Origin: Peromyscus leucopus
Lineage: Eukaryota > Chordata > Mammalia > Rodentia > Cricetidae
Direction of reading: 5' to 3'
Length of the DNA stretch: 64,000 nt
Assembly: GCF_004664715.2 (NCBI RefSeq)
Contig: NC_051063.1
Location: 140,689,319 to 140,753,318, forward strand
Shown here in pieces: positions 23,960 through 34,004 of this stretch (position 1 is its first letter; the number at the start of each line of letters is the position of its first letter). The notes beneath the pieces are model-generated. The model did not search any database, had not been told where the DNA came from, and saw only the letters and a list, made by a program, of their open reading frames with translations. The translations under genes were made by a program, and so were the position numbers.

Positions 23960-25795
23960 CTTAAATGAATATTACCTTTAAGCCACTCTTGCTAGACATT
24001 TTCACCTCTTGCTTTTCATGTTTACTTGCTAATAAGTCAGTAGTGTCTTGAAGTTCAGGAAATCACACTAGTCATCGGCAATTCTAAAGAATCAATTGTT
24101 GAGTCTTCAGGAATTCTGTGTCCTGGTTGGTGGGTGGTTATATGTGTAGAGAAATAAGTAGAAAGCTGTCCTCATGCCAAGACTGGCTCCATGCTCCGGA
24201 AATACCTGAGGAGACCCTAAGCTTTCAACTGAGGTGATGGAAGTAGAAATTAAAAGTAGGTGTGACCACCTGAATGGTCACCTTGCAATCTTGAACCCTT
24301 TAACATTCACCCACAGAGATGAGCTTACAAGTCTCAAGACACCCCTAGTCTCACAAGTATTTGTGGGATCCTTGTGAGGCCCCTCCTTCGAGTTAGGCAA
24401 AGCAAACAATCGGCAAGGAGGCTCTCTGGTTTTGGAGCAGCCTGCATGCCCCACTCCCCTAGGGTACCTTCTGGAGTTATAGCAGCATTGGAGTCACCAA
24501 AGCCTGTCAATAACCCAAATAAATAGACGGGTTCCCCAAGCTAGACCTGAAAAGAATCAGTTCTTCCGTCTGGTGGTGCCTTTTCGAGCTGGGGCGAATG
24601 GGCATTTCTTTATATCTTCCCGGAAAAGGTCATGTGGCCCTTGGAGCCTAAGCAGGGACTGACTGAATTAAAAGTGGATGGGGGTGGAATGCTGCAGGGT
24701 GAGTCCCAGGGTGGCCCTCTCCCTTTTTGTGCAGGGGATGTTGTGCCCCCTAGCTGTAGTGACAGCTGCATTGCCCCTTCTGTAGATGACAAGATATGCA
24801 AGTGAAGTTGAGCTTTCTGCCCAGAGGGAATTTGCCCACTTAAGGAAAAAATTACAGCAGGAAAAGGACAAACAGATGCTATCCTCCATGTTAGCGTTAG
24901 CATGTGGTCTGGCAGATAAACTGGATGATGGGGAGAGTGAGATGAAGGTACAGGCTGGCTATTTCTTATACCTAGGGGCCATAATGGTAAGAGAAGACAG
25001 ATTAGGTCTTTGTTAAAGAGCCCATTCCAGGATACAAAGCATGGAGCCAAGGAAGGCAAGAATGAGGCAAAAGTAATAGAGGTGCCTCTCAGGGCCAACC
25101 TTTAATACAGAGAAAAGGAAAGTGGATCAAGGATCCTATCAGGGTCTCTCAAAAGCAAGTGTAGAAAGAATGTGTTGTAGCAGCATTCCTGGGGGGGGGG
25201 TGGGCAGATAGCTAAGTACTGTGCATGGAGGGTTGGAAAGCTTTGAAGCCAGAAGCATGAATGAAAGGTGGGACCACCTTCTGCTATGGAGGAAGGCCAT
25301 GTGGTTGTGGTGGTGGGAGCACTCCAGTTGCTACTATATATGGAGACTAAAGTTGGCTACATCTTAAGGTAGCTGGAGGCCCTGTGTTGTATTGCAAATT
25401 TTGGAGCTCCATTGATATGCACCAAATATGCATGATATGGTGCTTGATCTTAGATGTTATTGGTGATTATATTTTAATTCATAGCAACCTCCCAAGAGTA
25501 CTGGGAGCAATGAGCATGGATATGGAGATAGGGTGGCTCATGTAAAAATATTACACTTGTCTTAGAAGTGGGTAATTATCTCCCACTCTGAAAGAACATA
25601 CTATATATATATATTTATCCTCTGCCAGAAAGTGTGCTAAGAATGGATGGACTGCTGGGGCATACTAATTCTACAGAATTTTGCCTAAGGGTGCAAACTG
25701 TAGGAATAGTCAGTTAGTCATGGTTAGAAGTAGTGGTAGCCTGCAAGGCTGAGAAATTATTCATCTCTAGCCCAAGGCCCTTTTAAAAGGGCTAT
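23960..25795. other. Unassigned region; possible ERV internal remnants
   Basis: No clear repeat. A 76-codon plus-strand frame (24786-25016) encodes a charged, helical-looking segment (RKKLQQEKDKQ). A 162-codon minus-strand frame (24610-25098) overlaps it and has no recognised domain. Because an ERVL-type reverse transcriptase relic follows on the plus strand, this stretch could be an eroded upstream internal part, but I cannot show that. A G10 run lies at about 25191-25200. Confidence 0.3.
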
Positions 25796-25799
25796 CTGT

Positions 25800-26090
25800 G
25801 GTGGTTGAGAAGGTTGAATTGCTTATGGAGAGTGACTATAGATTGTGGAGGGCTAAATGGCCTGATGTCCCCGATCCATGCTACAGTCACCAATATTATT
25901 CTTTTTACAGCAATTGAGACAAGTGATGTTTTTTTCTTCATATGTTGGGCCTTGATGATTTTGGGGGGTTGGTTTTGTTTTTTGTACACCCTTAATTACA
26001 GAGTCCCTCCATACAATAGTGAACTTTCAATAGGTCTTGCTCTGGTAAAAATGTTTCATTATATAATGCTCACCCTTGATTAGCTCCTAG
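25800..26090 (+). pseudogene. ERVL-type reverse transcriptase remnant
   Basis: The plus-strand frame from 25805 keeps the order of an ERVL-like RT: a 'WRVTID' block, then 'SPIHATV', and near 26060 a decayed version of the catalytic block (FHYI then MLTLD) in which the acidic pair is gone. The middle has lost similarity, so internal deletion or frameshift is likely. It encodes nothing functional and is an old endogenous copy. Family placement rests on motif order alone. Confidence 0.5.
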
Positions 26091-26239
26091 ATTTGCCTTT
26101 TGAAGAACAGCAACATTAGAAGTTAATGAGTTTTAATGAGAGCACATGGAAAAGAGACTCTCAGAAGCCGTTCATTGTAAATCTGAGTGCCAGGGATAGG
26201 AGTATAGTTGTGGGTTTAAAGAACCCCCTGAAACTCCCA

Positions 26240-26377
26240 ACCACCATATAGGCTATTGCTACTGATATTGTTTGCATGCCTGATGACCACCATATAGGCT
26301 ATTGCTACTGATATTGTTTGTATGCCTGATGACCACCATATAGGCTATTGCTACTGATGTTGGTTACATGCCTGATG
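26240..26377. repeat. 46-bp tandem repeat, three copies
   Basis: Three units starting 'accaccatataggctattg' at 26240, 26286 and 26332. The second differs from the first at one base; the third has several differences toward its end. Confidence 0.93.
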
Positions 26378-26408
26378 ATTCAATATTGATACAACTGTTA
26401 TAAGTGTG

Positions 26409-26782
26409 GTGTCTTAGGGTTTCTATTGCTGTGAAGAGACACCATGACCCTGGAAACTCTTATGAAGGAAAACATTTAACTGGGGATGGCTTACAGTTTC
26501 AGAGGTTTAGTCCATTATTGTCATGGAAGGAAGCAAGATAGCGTACAGGTAGACATGGTGCTGGAGAGGTAGCTGAGAGTTCTACATCTTGATCCATAGG
26601 CAACAGGAAGTGAACTGTGTCCCACACTGGACATAGTTTGAGCATATGAGACCTCAAAGCCCACCTTCATAGTGACACACTTACTCCAACAAGACCACAC
26701 CTCCTAATAGTACTACTCCCTACAGGCCAAGAATTCAAACACATGCATCTACAGGGGCCATACCTATTCAAACCACCACATG
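26409..26782 (-). mobile_element. Rodent MaLR-type LTR, antisense, well preserved
   Basis: 'gtcttagggtttctattgct', 'gtgaagagacaccatgacc', 'ttacagtttcagaggttta', 'acctcaaagcccaccttca', 'cctcctaatagtactactcc' and 'attcaaaccaccaca'. Block order matches the antisense MaLR LTR throughout, and it is the best-kept copy of this type here. Confidence 0.8.
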
Positions 26783-26784
26783 TG

Positions 26785-26968
26785 ACAATTATTTTCCAAC
26801 TGTTTAAGGTTCTGTTCACAGGAGATAATCTATATTTGCTACTGGAAGACCAGACAAAAGTCTGTGACTGGGAAAACAGGCTTTAGCAAGGAGGTTACTG
26901 CTCTTGTTCTATTAAAGTGATATGATGTGGCTGTTAAATGAATTCTCCTCTGTGATGGTATTAGTATA
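26785..26968. other. Unassigned sequence between LTRs
   Basis: AT-rich; no identifiable content. Confidence 0.4.
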
Positions 26969-26969
26969 C

Positions 26970-27322
26970 TATAATACTAAGGACAGTATTAATTGCCAAT
27001 GTGATAGAATGTGGTCACCGGGAGATGAGCCTCTGCACCTATCTGTGGAGACTATCTTGATTACATTAATTGAGATAGGAAGACCTGCCATGTGTGGGTG
27101 GCCCCATTCCTTGGGCGGTGGATCCTGGACTGAGCAGTAGTGTGCATTCATTGTTACCTTTTGACTGCAGAAAATAATGTGATCAGCTGTTTCAAGCTCA
27201 TGCTTTGATTTTTCTGCCATGATGAACTGCACCTTTAACTATGAACTAAAAGAAACAATTTATTTCTTAAATTACTTCTGCCATAATATTTTGTTAGCAC
27301 AGCATAAAATAAACTGAGACGT
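26970..27322 (+). mobile_element. ORR1-like MaLR LTR, old
   Basis: 'attaattgccaatgtgatag', 'tatcttgattacattaattg', 'agataggaagacctgccatg', 'gtggccccattccttgggc', 'gtgatcagctgtttcaagct' and 'agcataaaataaactgagac' fit a sense MaLR LTR. It lies about 0.9 kb downstream of, and in the same orientation as, the RT remnant and could be its 3' LTR. Confidence 0.65.
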
Positions 27323-27324
27323 AT

Positions 27325-28980
27325 TTGGAACATTTGTATATACCTGTGGACTTGGGTTGTTGCCAGGTGAAGTTGAAGAAAACTTATTTTACAGTGGGAG
27401 TAGTTACCATGGAGATTCATAATGAGTCTAACTGTTGGTAGTGGGTGTCTGTTGCTGGGTTCCATATTGCTGCTGTGTCACAGCAGCTCAAACCTCAACC
27501 CTAAATGGAAGAGAATAATCATAAATCTACATCACCTCTCCCAGGCTCTAGGACCATCATTGGATATAGGGGGCAAAGTATGTCAGAGCCAGAGAAAGTG
27601 GAGGACTGCTTTGTAACTGTTTGATCTGAGTTGGGCATGGCCATTACCTTCCTAGATGAGAGGAGTTGTGACCACTCTGATGAGACCCTCCCAAGAGGGC
27701 CCATTAATATTTCTTGGCATAGGGAGAAGGGTAGCTCAGGGGAATTATGGGGCTCTTAACTCTCATAAGACTTCATGAGACATTCATGAGATCTATTCCC
27801 TTCCCGGGGTTGCACAAAAGACAAACAACAGGTTAGCAGGGATGGGAACTTTGAACATTGTTGAGAGGACATTTCAGCAAAATCTCCCCCTGATTTGTCC
27901 ATGCTGTGGTTGGGACACATCCATCATGTACCTCCATGAGAGAACTTCTTGGGACTGTGGTCGCATCTGAATGCACCACCAATCAACTCTTGGACAAAAA
28001 TCCTTTTTGTGGTCTGTTGGTTAGCTCTGCATTTGGAGTGAAAAGATAGATAATTCTTTGTATCTCCCTGGGGAAAGTCACAAGACAAAACCCTTATAAA
28101 AGTTTTGTAAATTGCCTTGTGAAGCATTATAGAGGGATGCCCTAAGTCCGGGATAATTCAGTCACCAAGACAGTGCTAATGATTGGTTTATAGTTTGGGG
28201 ATCTGGGTTTATAAGACAATCTCCGTAAACCCACTAGCTTACTACTAAGCTAACAAACAAAGGCTCCAGTTCAGGTAAAAAGTTTAGCAATCCCCTCAAA
28301 AGGCAATTACAGTCCACGATAAGCAGCAAGAATAGTTCCCAGGGAAGGAGTGTGGTCTGATTCCCAGAGTCCCTACATTATAGTACCAAACATTGCTTTG
28401 ATTTCCACAGTAAAGTGCAAGGCATGCAAAGAAATGAAATGTGGCTCATCCATAAGGAAACACATTCGTAGAAATGTTTCCTGTGCATGGCCAGATAGCT
28501 GTCTCCTGGACGAAACCTTACATCTAAAATTCTAAATACCCTCAAAGAGATAAAGGAAAGCACAGATAAAACTAAAGGAAACCAGGAGAAATACATCTTG
28601 TCAAATGTGGATGACAGGAAAGAATAAAAAATTATTAAATTAAGTCAGAAATATGGAGTTCAAAAATACAAAATCTGAAACAAAAATGTTAGCAGCAGTT
28701 TTAAGTAGGTGTAGGAAATAACTGGTGAGCTTAGCAAATAGAGCAGTTTAAATGATCAAGTCTGAGAGCAGAAAACAAAAAGCATAAAAACAAACAAAAG
28801 AAGACTCTGTGGGAAGTGTGGACACATGCTGGAGTGCACCAGCTCATACATAATTGGAATCCTGGAAGAGGATAAAGAGAAAGAATTCAAGACACCAGGA
28901 CATCCCTGCAGCTGCTGTCAATGTTCTTTGTGTTTCTCTAGTCTCATCTGTAGCACTCACTTGCCAGATTCTCCATAATC
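27325..28980. other. Unassigned sequence
   Basis: No gene or repeat named with confidence over about 1.6 kb. The last 60-70 bp (from about 28920) may be the 5' UTR of the nucleolin retrocopy that follows. Confidence 0.35.
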
Positions 28981-28984
28981 ATAA

Positions 28985-30125
28985 ACCGCCATCACTGTGA
29001 AACTTACAAAGGCCAGTAAAAATCGAAGGACTCCAAGATAATAGGCTCTCCTACCAAGGAGACAGAAAAATACAATAAAGATGAAGACACGTTGGAAGGG
29101 GGAGAGTATGACAGTAGTAGAGAGGAGAGTGTGTTCCAAGAAAAGGCAAGAAGATCAACATTACCCTAGCAAACAAGGGGCTTGTTTCCAAAAAGAAAAC
29201 AAACAGAACAAAAAACAAAATGCTGCCGTTGCCCACCTGCTAAGAAGCAAAAAGGTGGCAGCCATACTAACCACAAAGATAATTACATCAGTGAAATTAG
29301 CCACAACACCTGGCAAGAAGACAGCCACGCCAGCAAAGGCATTGGCAGTAATGCCAGGCGAAAAAGAAAATGGTCGGTCCAGCCAAGGAGCAAAAGTATG
29401 GCAAGAATGCCAGGAAGGAAGGTAGTGAGAAGGAAGAGGAGGGTAAAGATGGCAGTGAAGAGGAGCAGGGTGAAGACAAAGACAAGGAGAGGTCTGAGCC
29501 AGCAGTAGTGAAAGAAGAGGCTGCCACTCCTGCATCAGAGGACCCAAGTGAGGAAGATGATGATGGTGAGGGTGAAGATGATGATGGGGGTAGGAAGAGG
29601 CTGACCTCAAAGGAGACACTGTGGAGACCACACCAGGCGAAGGGAAGAAAGCTATTGCAAAAGTCACTGCTGTGGACTCTAAGAGCATGGCCAAGGAGGA
29701 AGATGAAGAGGGACAAGAAGCAAATGAGGAAGAAGAGTCTGTTGAAGAAGCACCTGAAAAGCAAAAGAAAGCAATGACCCAGCAGCTGCTCTGGAAGCCA
29801 CAGACAGTGGAAGCGCAGTGCCAACTGTATCTGCCAATCTCTTTATGGAAAACCTGAATCCTAACAAATACATCCCCCAAAGAAAAGCCCATCTGGAATG
29901 TTCTGCTGAAAATGATTTTGCTGTCAAGCCTATCAGAAAGGGCATGCAGAAGATGTCCAATCTGTTGGATTTAGATCTAATGAAAATCCAGAAAATGCCT
30001 CTTCAAGATCACTCTGGGCAATGATGTTAAACTAGAGAGACCAAAAGAAAAACATAGCAAGAAGTTTCAGTTTTTAAGAACATTTTTGGCTCCCAAACTC
30101 TCAACATTACTCAGAACTAATGAAA
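28985..30125 (+). pseudogene. Ncl: Nucleolin processed pseudogene, 3'-truncated
   Basis: Intronless copy of the nucleolin mRNA. Nucleolin is the abundant nucleolar RNA-binding protein of pre-rRNA transcription and ribosome assembly: basic TPGKK-type repeats, acidic stretches, four RRMs and an RGG tail. Seen here in order: the start context with ATG changed to ACT at 28994-28996 and the following 'gtgaaacttacaaaggcc'; basic repeats (TTPGKK, TPAKAL) at about 29290-29345; acidic blocks at 29430-29760 with EPAVVKE and ATPASED, then METTPGEGKK; VEEAPEKQKK; and RRM1 with NLFMENLNPNK and ENDFAVK at about 29840-29915. RRM1 continues to about 30055, and the first bases of RRM2 end near 30120. Several frameshifts move the match between all three frames. 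RRM2 to the RGG tail and the 3' UTR are missing, and no A-tail is seen at the break. It cannot make nucleolin. Confidence 0.9.
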
Positions 30126-30129
30126 CACT

Positions 30130-30885
30130 TTTATTAAAAAATACTTTTATTTTTTTAAGAAGACGTTAATACATCCCCCAATAAATCAAACCTAATGGAT
30201 TCCATCACTTTATAAACCTGTCTCATAAGAATTGCTAAAGAAGTCCACACTGTGGTGAAAGGGCCCTAGATAGGAAGCTGAGCCCATGTGGCAAACCAAT
30301 AGCAAAAAGGTGAAAATAACAAAAAAGCAAACATACCACATGGAGGAAGATAACAGATGGATGTAAAAACTCGGTATCAATGTATTTTGGGTTTCAAGGT
30401 CTCATGCCTTTAGATTACCAAAATTCACATAAACGAAACAATCACCTTAGAGAGCAGTTATTGCACAATGTAGAATGATATCTCATATCGTTTGTGGATA
30501 TAGCAATATACAGGTACAGAGAAGATACATGAGTAGAGTTTTTGTGTGACAAAAGAGATTGACTCGGTATTAATTCAAGTGAGATTTTAACCCATTTACA
30601 ATATTAATTGTGACATACAGTGCAAACGTTGAAAATGCACAAAGAAGGGAAACGAAAAGAAAAAGTCTAGTGAAGTCAAACAGGAAAATTCCATGTGTAT
30701 GAAACAAAACAGTTTCCCCAAAATTAGTACAGGAGGGACAAAGCATGCCTTGCACGGACAAAGGGTCCGTCCACCGGGAACATGTAAGAACTGCAAACAC
30801 ACAACACAGCCTCAGAACACCAAACAAGCCCTTGTCTTCCGGTACCTGAGCACATAATACTGCTCCTTTTGTTTACATGGGCTGT
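30130..30885. other. Unassigned sequence
   Basis: No gene or repeat recognised. The segment right after the nucleolin match does not continue nucleolin. Confidence 0.4.
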
Positions 30886-30889
30886 AACT

Positions 30890-31404
30890 TTTCCTCGGTG
30901 TTTTAGAGCTCCAGCTGGAGACCATTTATACTGTCTAGACTCATACCTAAGTATTGCGCTTTGGCTCTTGTTTTCAACGTGTGTTTTGTTATATTTCACA
31001 CTCAGTTGCTTATTGCTGGAATATGGAAAGCAACCTGCTTGTGTGTGTATCTTGCATCTTGTCACCATCCTGTGCTCATTCATTCCCTTTTCTCTGATGC
31101 ATGTTATATACAAACATGTTGATGCCATTTAAATATTAGGGAATTATCTAGCCCTCTGTGTTATGACAGTTGATTTAAGTGTGACCTAATATGTACTTAA
31201 CATACGCCCTTCTAGCTTCCTTTGGAGTGATGTTTTCCTTGCATGTATTTACCCATCACCTTACTTTAATCTCTCTGCATCATCATACTTAAAGTGAGTT
31301 TATTATAGGTTTTATTTTTTACTCAATTTAACCATTTCTGTCTTTTATATGCTGTTATGTAGACTTTTCAAGTTTATGGTAATAATTGACATGGTAGAGC
31401 ACTA
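30890..31404 (-). mobile_element. Ancient L1, antisense, segment 1
   Basis: T-rich antisense L1 style: 'cagttgcttattgctggaat', 'ccttctagcttcctttggag', 'gtttatggtaataattgaca'. It continues beyond the MaLR/B1 block at 31405-32080. Highly diverged. Confidence 0.45.
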
Positions 31405-31639
31405 ATGTGTTATTCTCATTTCCATTGCTGTGACAGAATACTCGAGAGAAGTAATTTAAAAAGAGGAAAGGTTTATTTAGTCTTGTGGTTCCAGACATTT
31501 CAGGCTATAGTTGTCTGGCTCCATTGCTCTTAGGTCCGTGGCAAGGTTGAAGGAAGGGCAGGGCAGAAGAAAGTGGCTCACCTCCCTGCTATCCGGAAGC
31601 AAAGAAAACTAGAAAGGGCTAGACAAGCTACATCCTTAA

Positions 31640-31820
31640 GCCGGGCGGTGGTATCACATGCCTTTAATCCTAGCACTCAGGGAGGCAGAGCCAGGCGGAT
31701 TTCTGTGAGTTCGAGGCCAGCCTGGTCTACAAAGTGAGTTCCAGGGCAGGCTCCAAAGCTACAAAGAGAAACCTTGTCTTGAAAAACAAAAACAAAATAA
31801 AACAAACAAACAAAAAGAGA
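31640..31820 (+). mobile_element. B1 SINE nested in MaLR
   Basis: 'gccgggcggtggtatcacat', 'gttcgaggccagcctggtct' and an A/C-rich tail. The duplication is TACATCCTTAA (31629-31639) against TACATCTTTAA (31821-31831), one mismatch in 11. Confidence 0.95.
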
Positions 31821-31843
31821 TACATCTTTAAAGCCACCCATGG

Positions 31844-31844
<1 letters not shown>

Positions 31845-31874
<30 letters not shown>
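31845..31874. repeat. Poly(G)30 tract
   Basis: Thirty uninterrupted G inside the MaLR copy, at a place where related copies have a short G run. Its length should be treated as uncertain. Confidence 0.85.
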
Positions 31875-31877
<3 letters not shown>

Positions 31878-32084
31878 GGACGGACCACTTCCTCGAACCA
31901 GGCTCCAATCTCCAGTTTGTAACACCTCCCAAGGATGCCATTGACTTCCAAGTTCAGTGGACTACTTTATTAGGACAGTAAAAACCTGTGTGATCATGCA
32001 CTTCTCCGAAGCCCCGTGTTTGGTAGCCAACCATTAACACATGGCTTTCTGGGAGACAGTTCACATTCAAACCACAAAAGCTAT

Positions 32085-32798
32085 CTACTATGCTTCTGTT
32101 TTCTCCTTGCTGTATTCTCATTCTGTTTTCCTGTTGTTCTGACTTCTCCGATTTTACGTGTCTTTTATATGATTCCATTTTCTATATTCCATCAGTCTAT
32201 TAATTATACTGCATTTGAAAAAATATAATGATTCTCAGGTTTGAACTATACATTTATGCCACTCTAAGGCCTCTTCTAAACAGCAATGTATTGTTTTATT
32301 TGTGGTACAGTATCATCCTTATGAAAGAATACCCCTAATCTATCCCATGTGATATCCCTGCCATTCATTTAATTAATTCATATGTTGTAAATTATTATTA
32401 TTACTGCTTTATTAAATGTGTAAAAAAGTTAAAATATTTTATGTATCTTTGTTTCTCCTCTGATGATCTCTACTAGTTCATTTTTCTTGTCACTGAAAAA
32501 TACTTGTCCATTTACTTACATTTGTGTTTGAGATATTTCCATTTGAATGTCTCTTGCAGAACAAATTCATCATCAAGTTCAGATTTATTATCTTTTGTAT
32601 TTCTCCATGAATTTTGAGAGTCAGTATCCCTGGATATAAAGTTCTAGGTTACTACAATTTTCTTTAAACCTATAAAATATCTTACTTCATTCTGTTCCTG
32701 GTTGCCTGGCTGCTGATAAGAAGTTTCCTGTTTTATTTTTGTTTGTTTTGTTTTGTTTGTCTATGATCCTCTACTGATAAAGTAAATTTTCATTGACT
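32085..32798 (-). mobile_element. Ancient L1, antisense, segment 2
   Basis: 'gtctcttgcagaacaaattc', 'tccctggatataaagttcta', 'gttgcctggctgctgataag' and 'aagtttcctg' follow the antisense of an old mammalian L1 internal region. Confidence 0.55.
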
Positions 32799-32958
32799 CC
32801 TTTTATTTTTATTGTTTTCGAGACAGGGTTTCTTTGTGTAGCTTTGGAGCCTGTTCTGGAACTCACTCTGTAGACCAGGCTGGCCTTGAACTCATAGAGA
32901 TCTTCCTGCCTCTGCCTCCCAAGTGCCGAGATTAAAGATGTGTGCCACCACTGCCTGG
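32799..32958 (-). mobile_element. B1 SINE nested in L1
   Basis: 'gagacagggtttctttgtgt', 'agaccaggctggccttgaac' and 'gccgagattaaagatgtgtg'. Perfect 11-bp duplication TTTCATTGACT at 32788-32798 and 32959-32969. Confidence 0.95.
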
Positions 32959-32969
32959 TTTCATTGACT

Positions 32970-34000
32970 TATTTAAAAATGTCTTTGTGTCTTTGATATT
33001 CCACAGGGAACTTGCTGTATCCAGCTCCAAGATTTGAGTCTTTATGCCTGTTGATGTTCTTCAACTTTTCTGAATCTCTCACTTGATATGCCCTTAATTT
33101 TGGAAAGTACTCGGTGACTACATCTCAAATATTTATCCTGTATCTCAAATATTGATTCTGCTGGGTTCATTCCTTTAACCTTGCTGAGTCACTCTAATCT
33201 TTGTAAATTGCCACATCATCCTTGGTCGTCCCCCCCCTCCCTCCCTCCCTCTTCTCACATTTCTGTTTCAGACGTCTTTTTGGACTCACCTTCCTATTTA
33301 CTGCATCTCTCTTCAGCTGTATCCAGTCTCCCAGTGAGACCCTCCAACGCTTTCTTCTCTTTTTTTGTAATAAATTTTAAAACGTTATTTGTAACATTTC
33401 CCTTGACTCTTAGAATGTTGTACCTCTGCTGACATAGTTTGTCTTTTCTCATACTGTTGCCTGATTTTCCCACTGACGTTCCTAACGTATACAATCCTCT
33501 TTGGACATTCAGTGTCTTGAGTCTGTACCTTTGTCTTTAAAGTCTTTGCTTCGGCACGCCTTTTGGCAAATCTTCCAGCTGTTGAAAGCAGGGCATGTTG
33601 CCTCAGGTAACAGAGACTGAGAGAAGTAGGGTGTATTTTTATTGTAAAGATTTAACTCTTGCATGGCTGGGAGACCAGCTACTCTATGTGCTATGGCACA
33701 CAGTTACCTGCACAGCCCTCTACTGTACTTCTTTCTGGCTTTGGGCTTCCCTCAGTCCTCTCCCTCAGGGAGGCAATGTTTGGAAGCTTTATCCCGCTGT
33801 AATCCACTGTTCCCACATGGGACCTTCATGGAGTGTGGCTAAGTGCCAACAATAGGGAAGCCTTTACCAGTCTTACAATCTTTCAGTGAACCTGATAGCC
33901 AAGCCGTGCTATTCACAGGTGTTTCTCCACGTCACAGATTTGCTTCTCTCTTATTGTTTTGCATTTTTCTCCAGCTAAAGCAGGGCCAAGCACCATTTTC
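32970..34000 (-). mobile_element. Ancient L1, antisense, segment 3
   Basis: 'gtctttgtgtctttgatatt', 'gttgatgttcttcaactttt', 'catctcaaatatttatcctg' and 'ggactcaccttcctatttac' continue the antisense L1 past the B1. Similarity fades after about 33600. Confidence 0.45.
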
Positions 34001-34004
34001 CCCA

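Larger units (their letters stand above)
31405..32080 (-). mobile_element. MaLR-type LTR, antisense, split by a B1
   Basis: 'gtgttattctcatttccatt', 'gctgtgacagaatactcgag' and 'aaaggtttatttagtcttgt' form the left part. After the B1 it resumes 'aaagccacccatggcg', 'ccaatctccagtttgtaac', 'ccaaccattaacacatggc' and 'cagttcacattcaaacca'. It lies inside an antisense L1 and carries the poly-G run. Confidence 0.65.

Noticed and set aside
24610..25098. 162-codon minus-strand frame
   Set aside because: No recognisable domain, no splice or promoter context, and it overlaps a frame on the other strand. Length alone is not enough in 64 kb.
29161..29892. 243-codon minus-strand frame
   Set aside because: It is the antisense of the purine-rich acidic region of the nucleolin pseudogene, which leaves the opposite strand free of stops.
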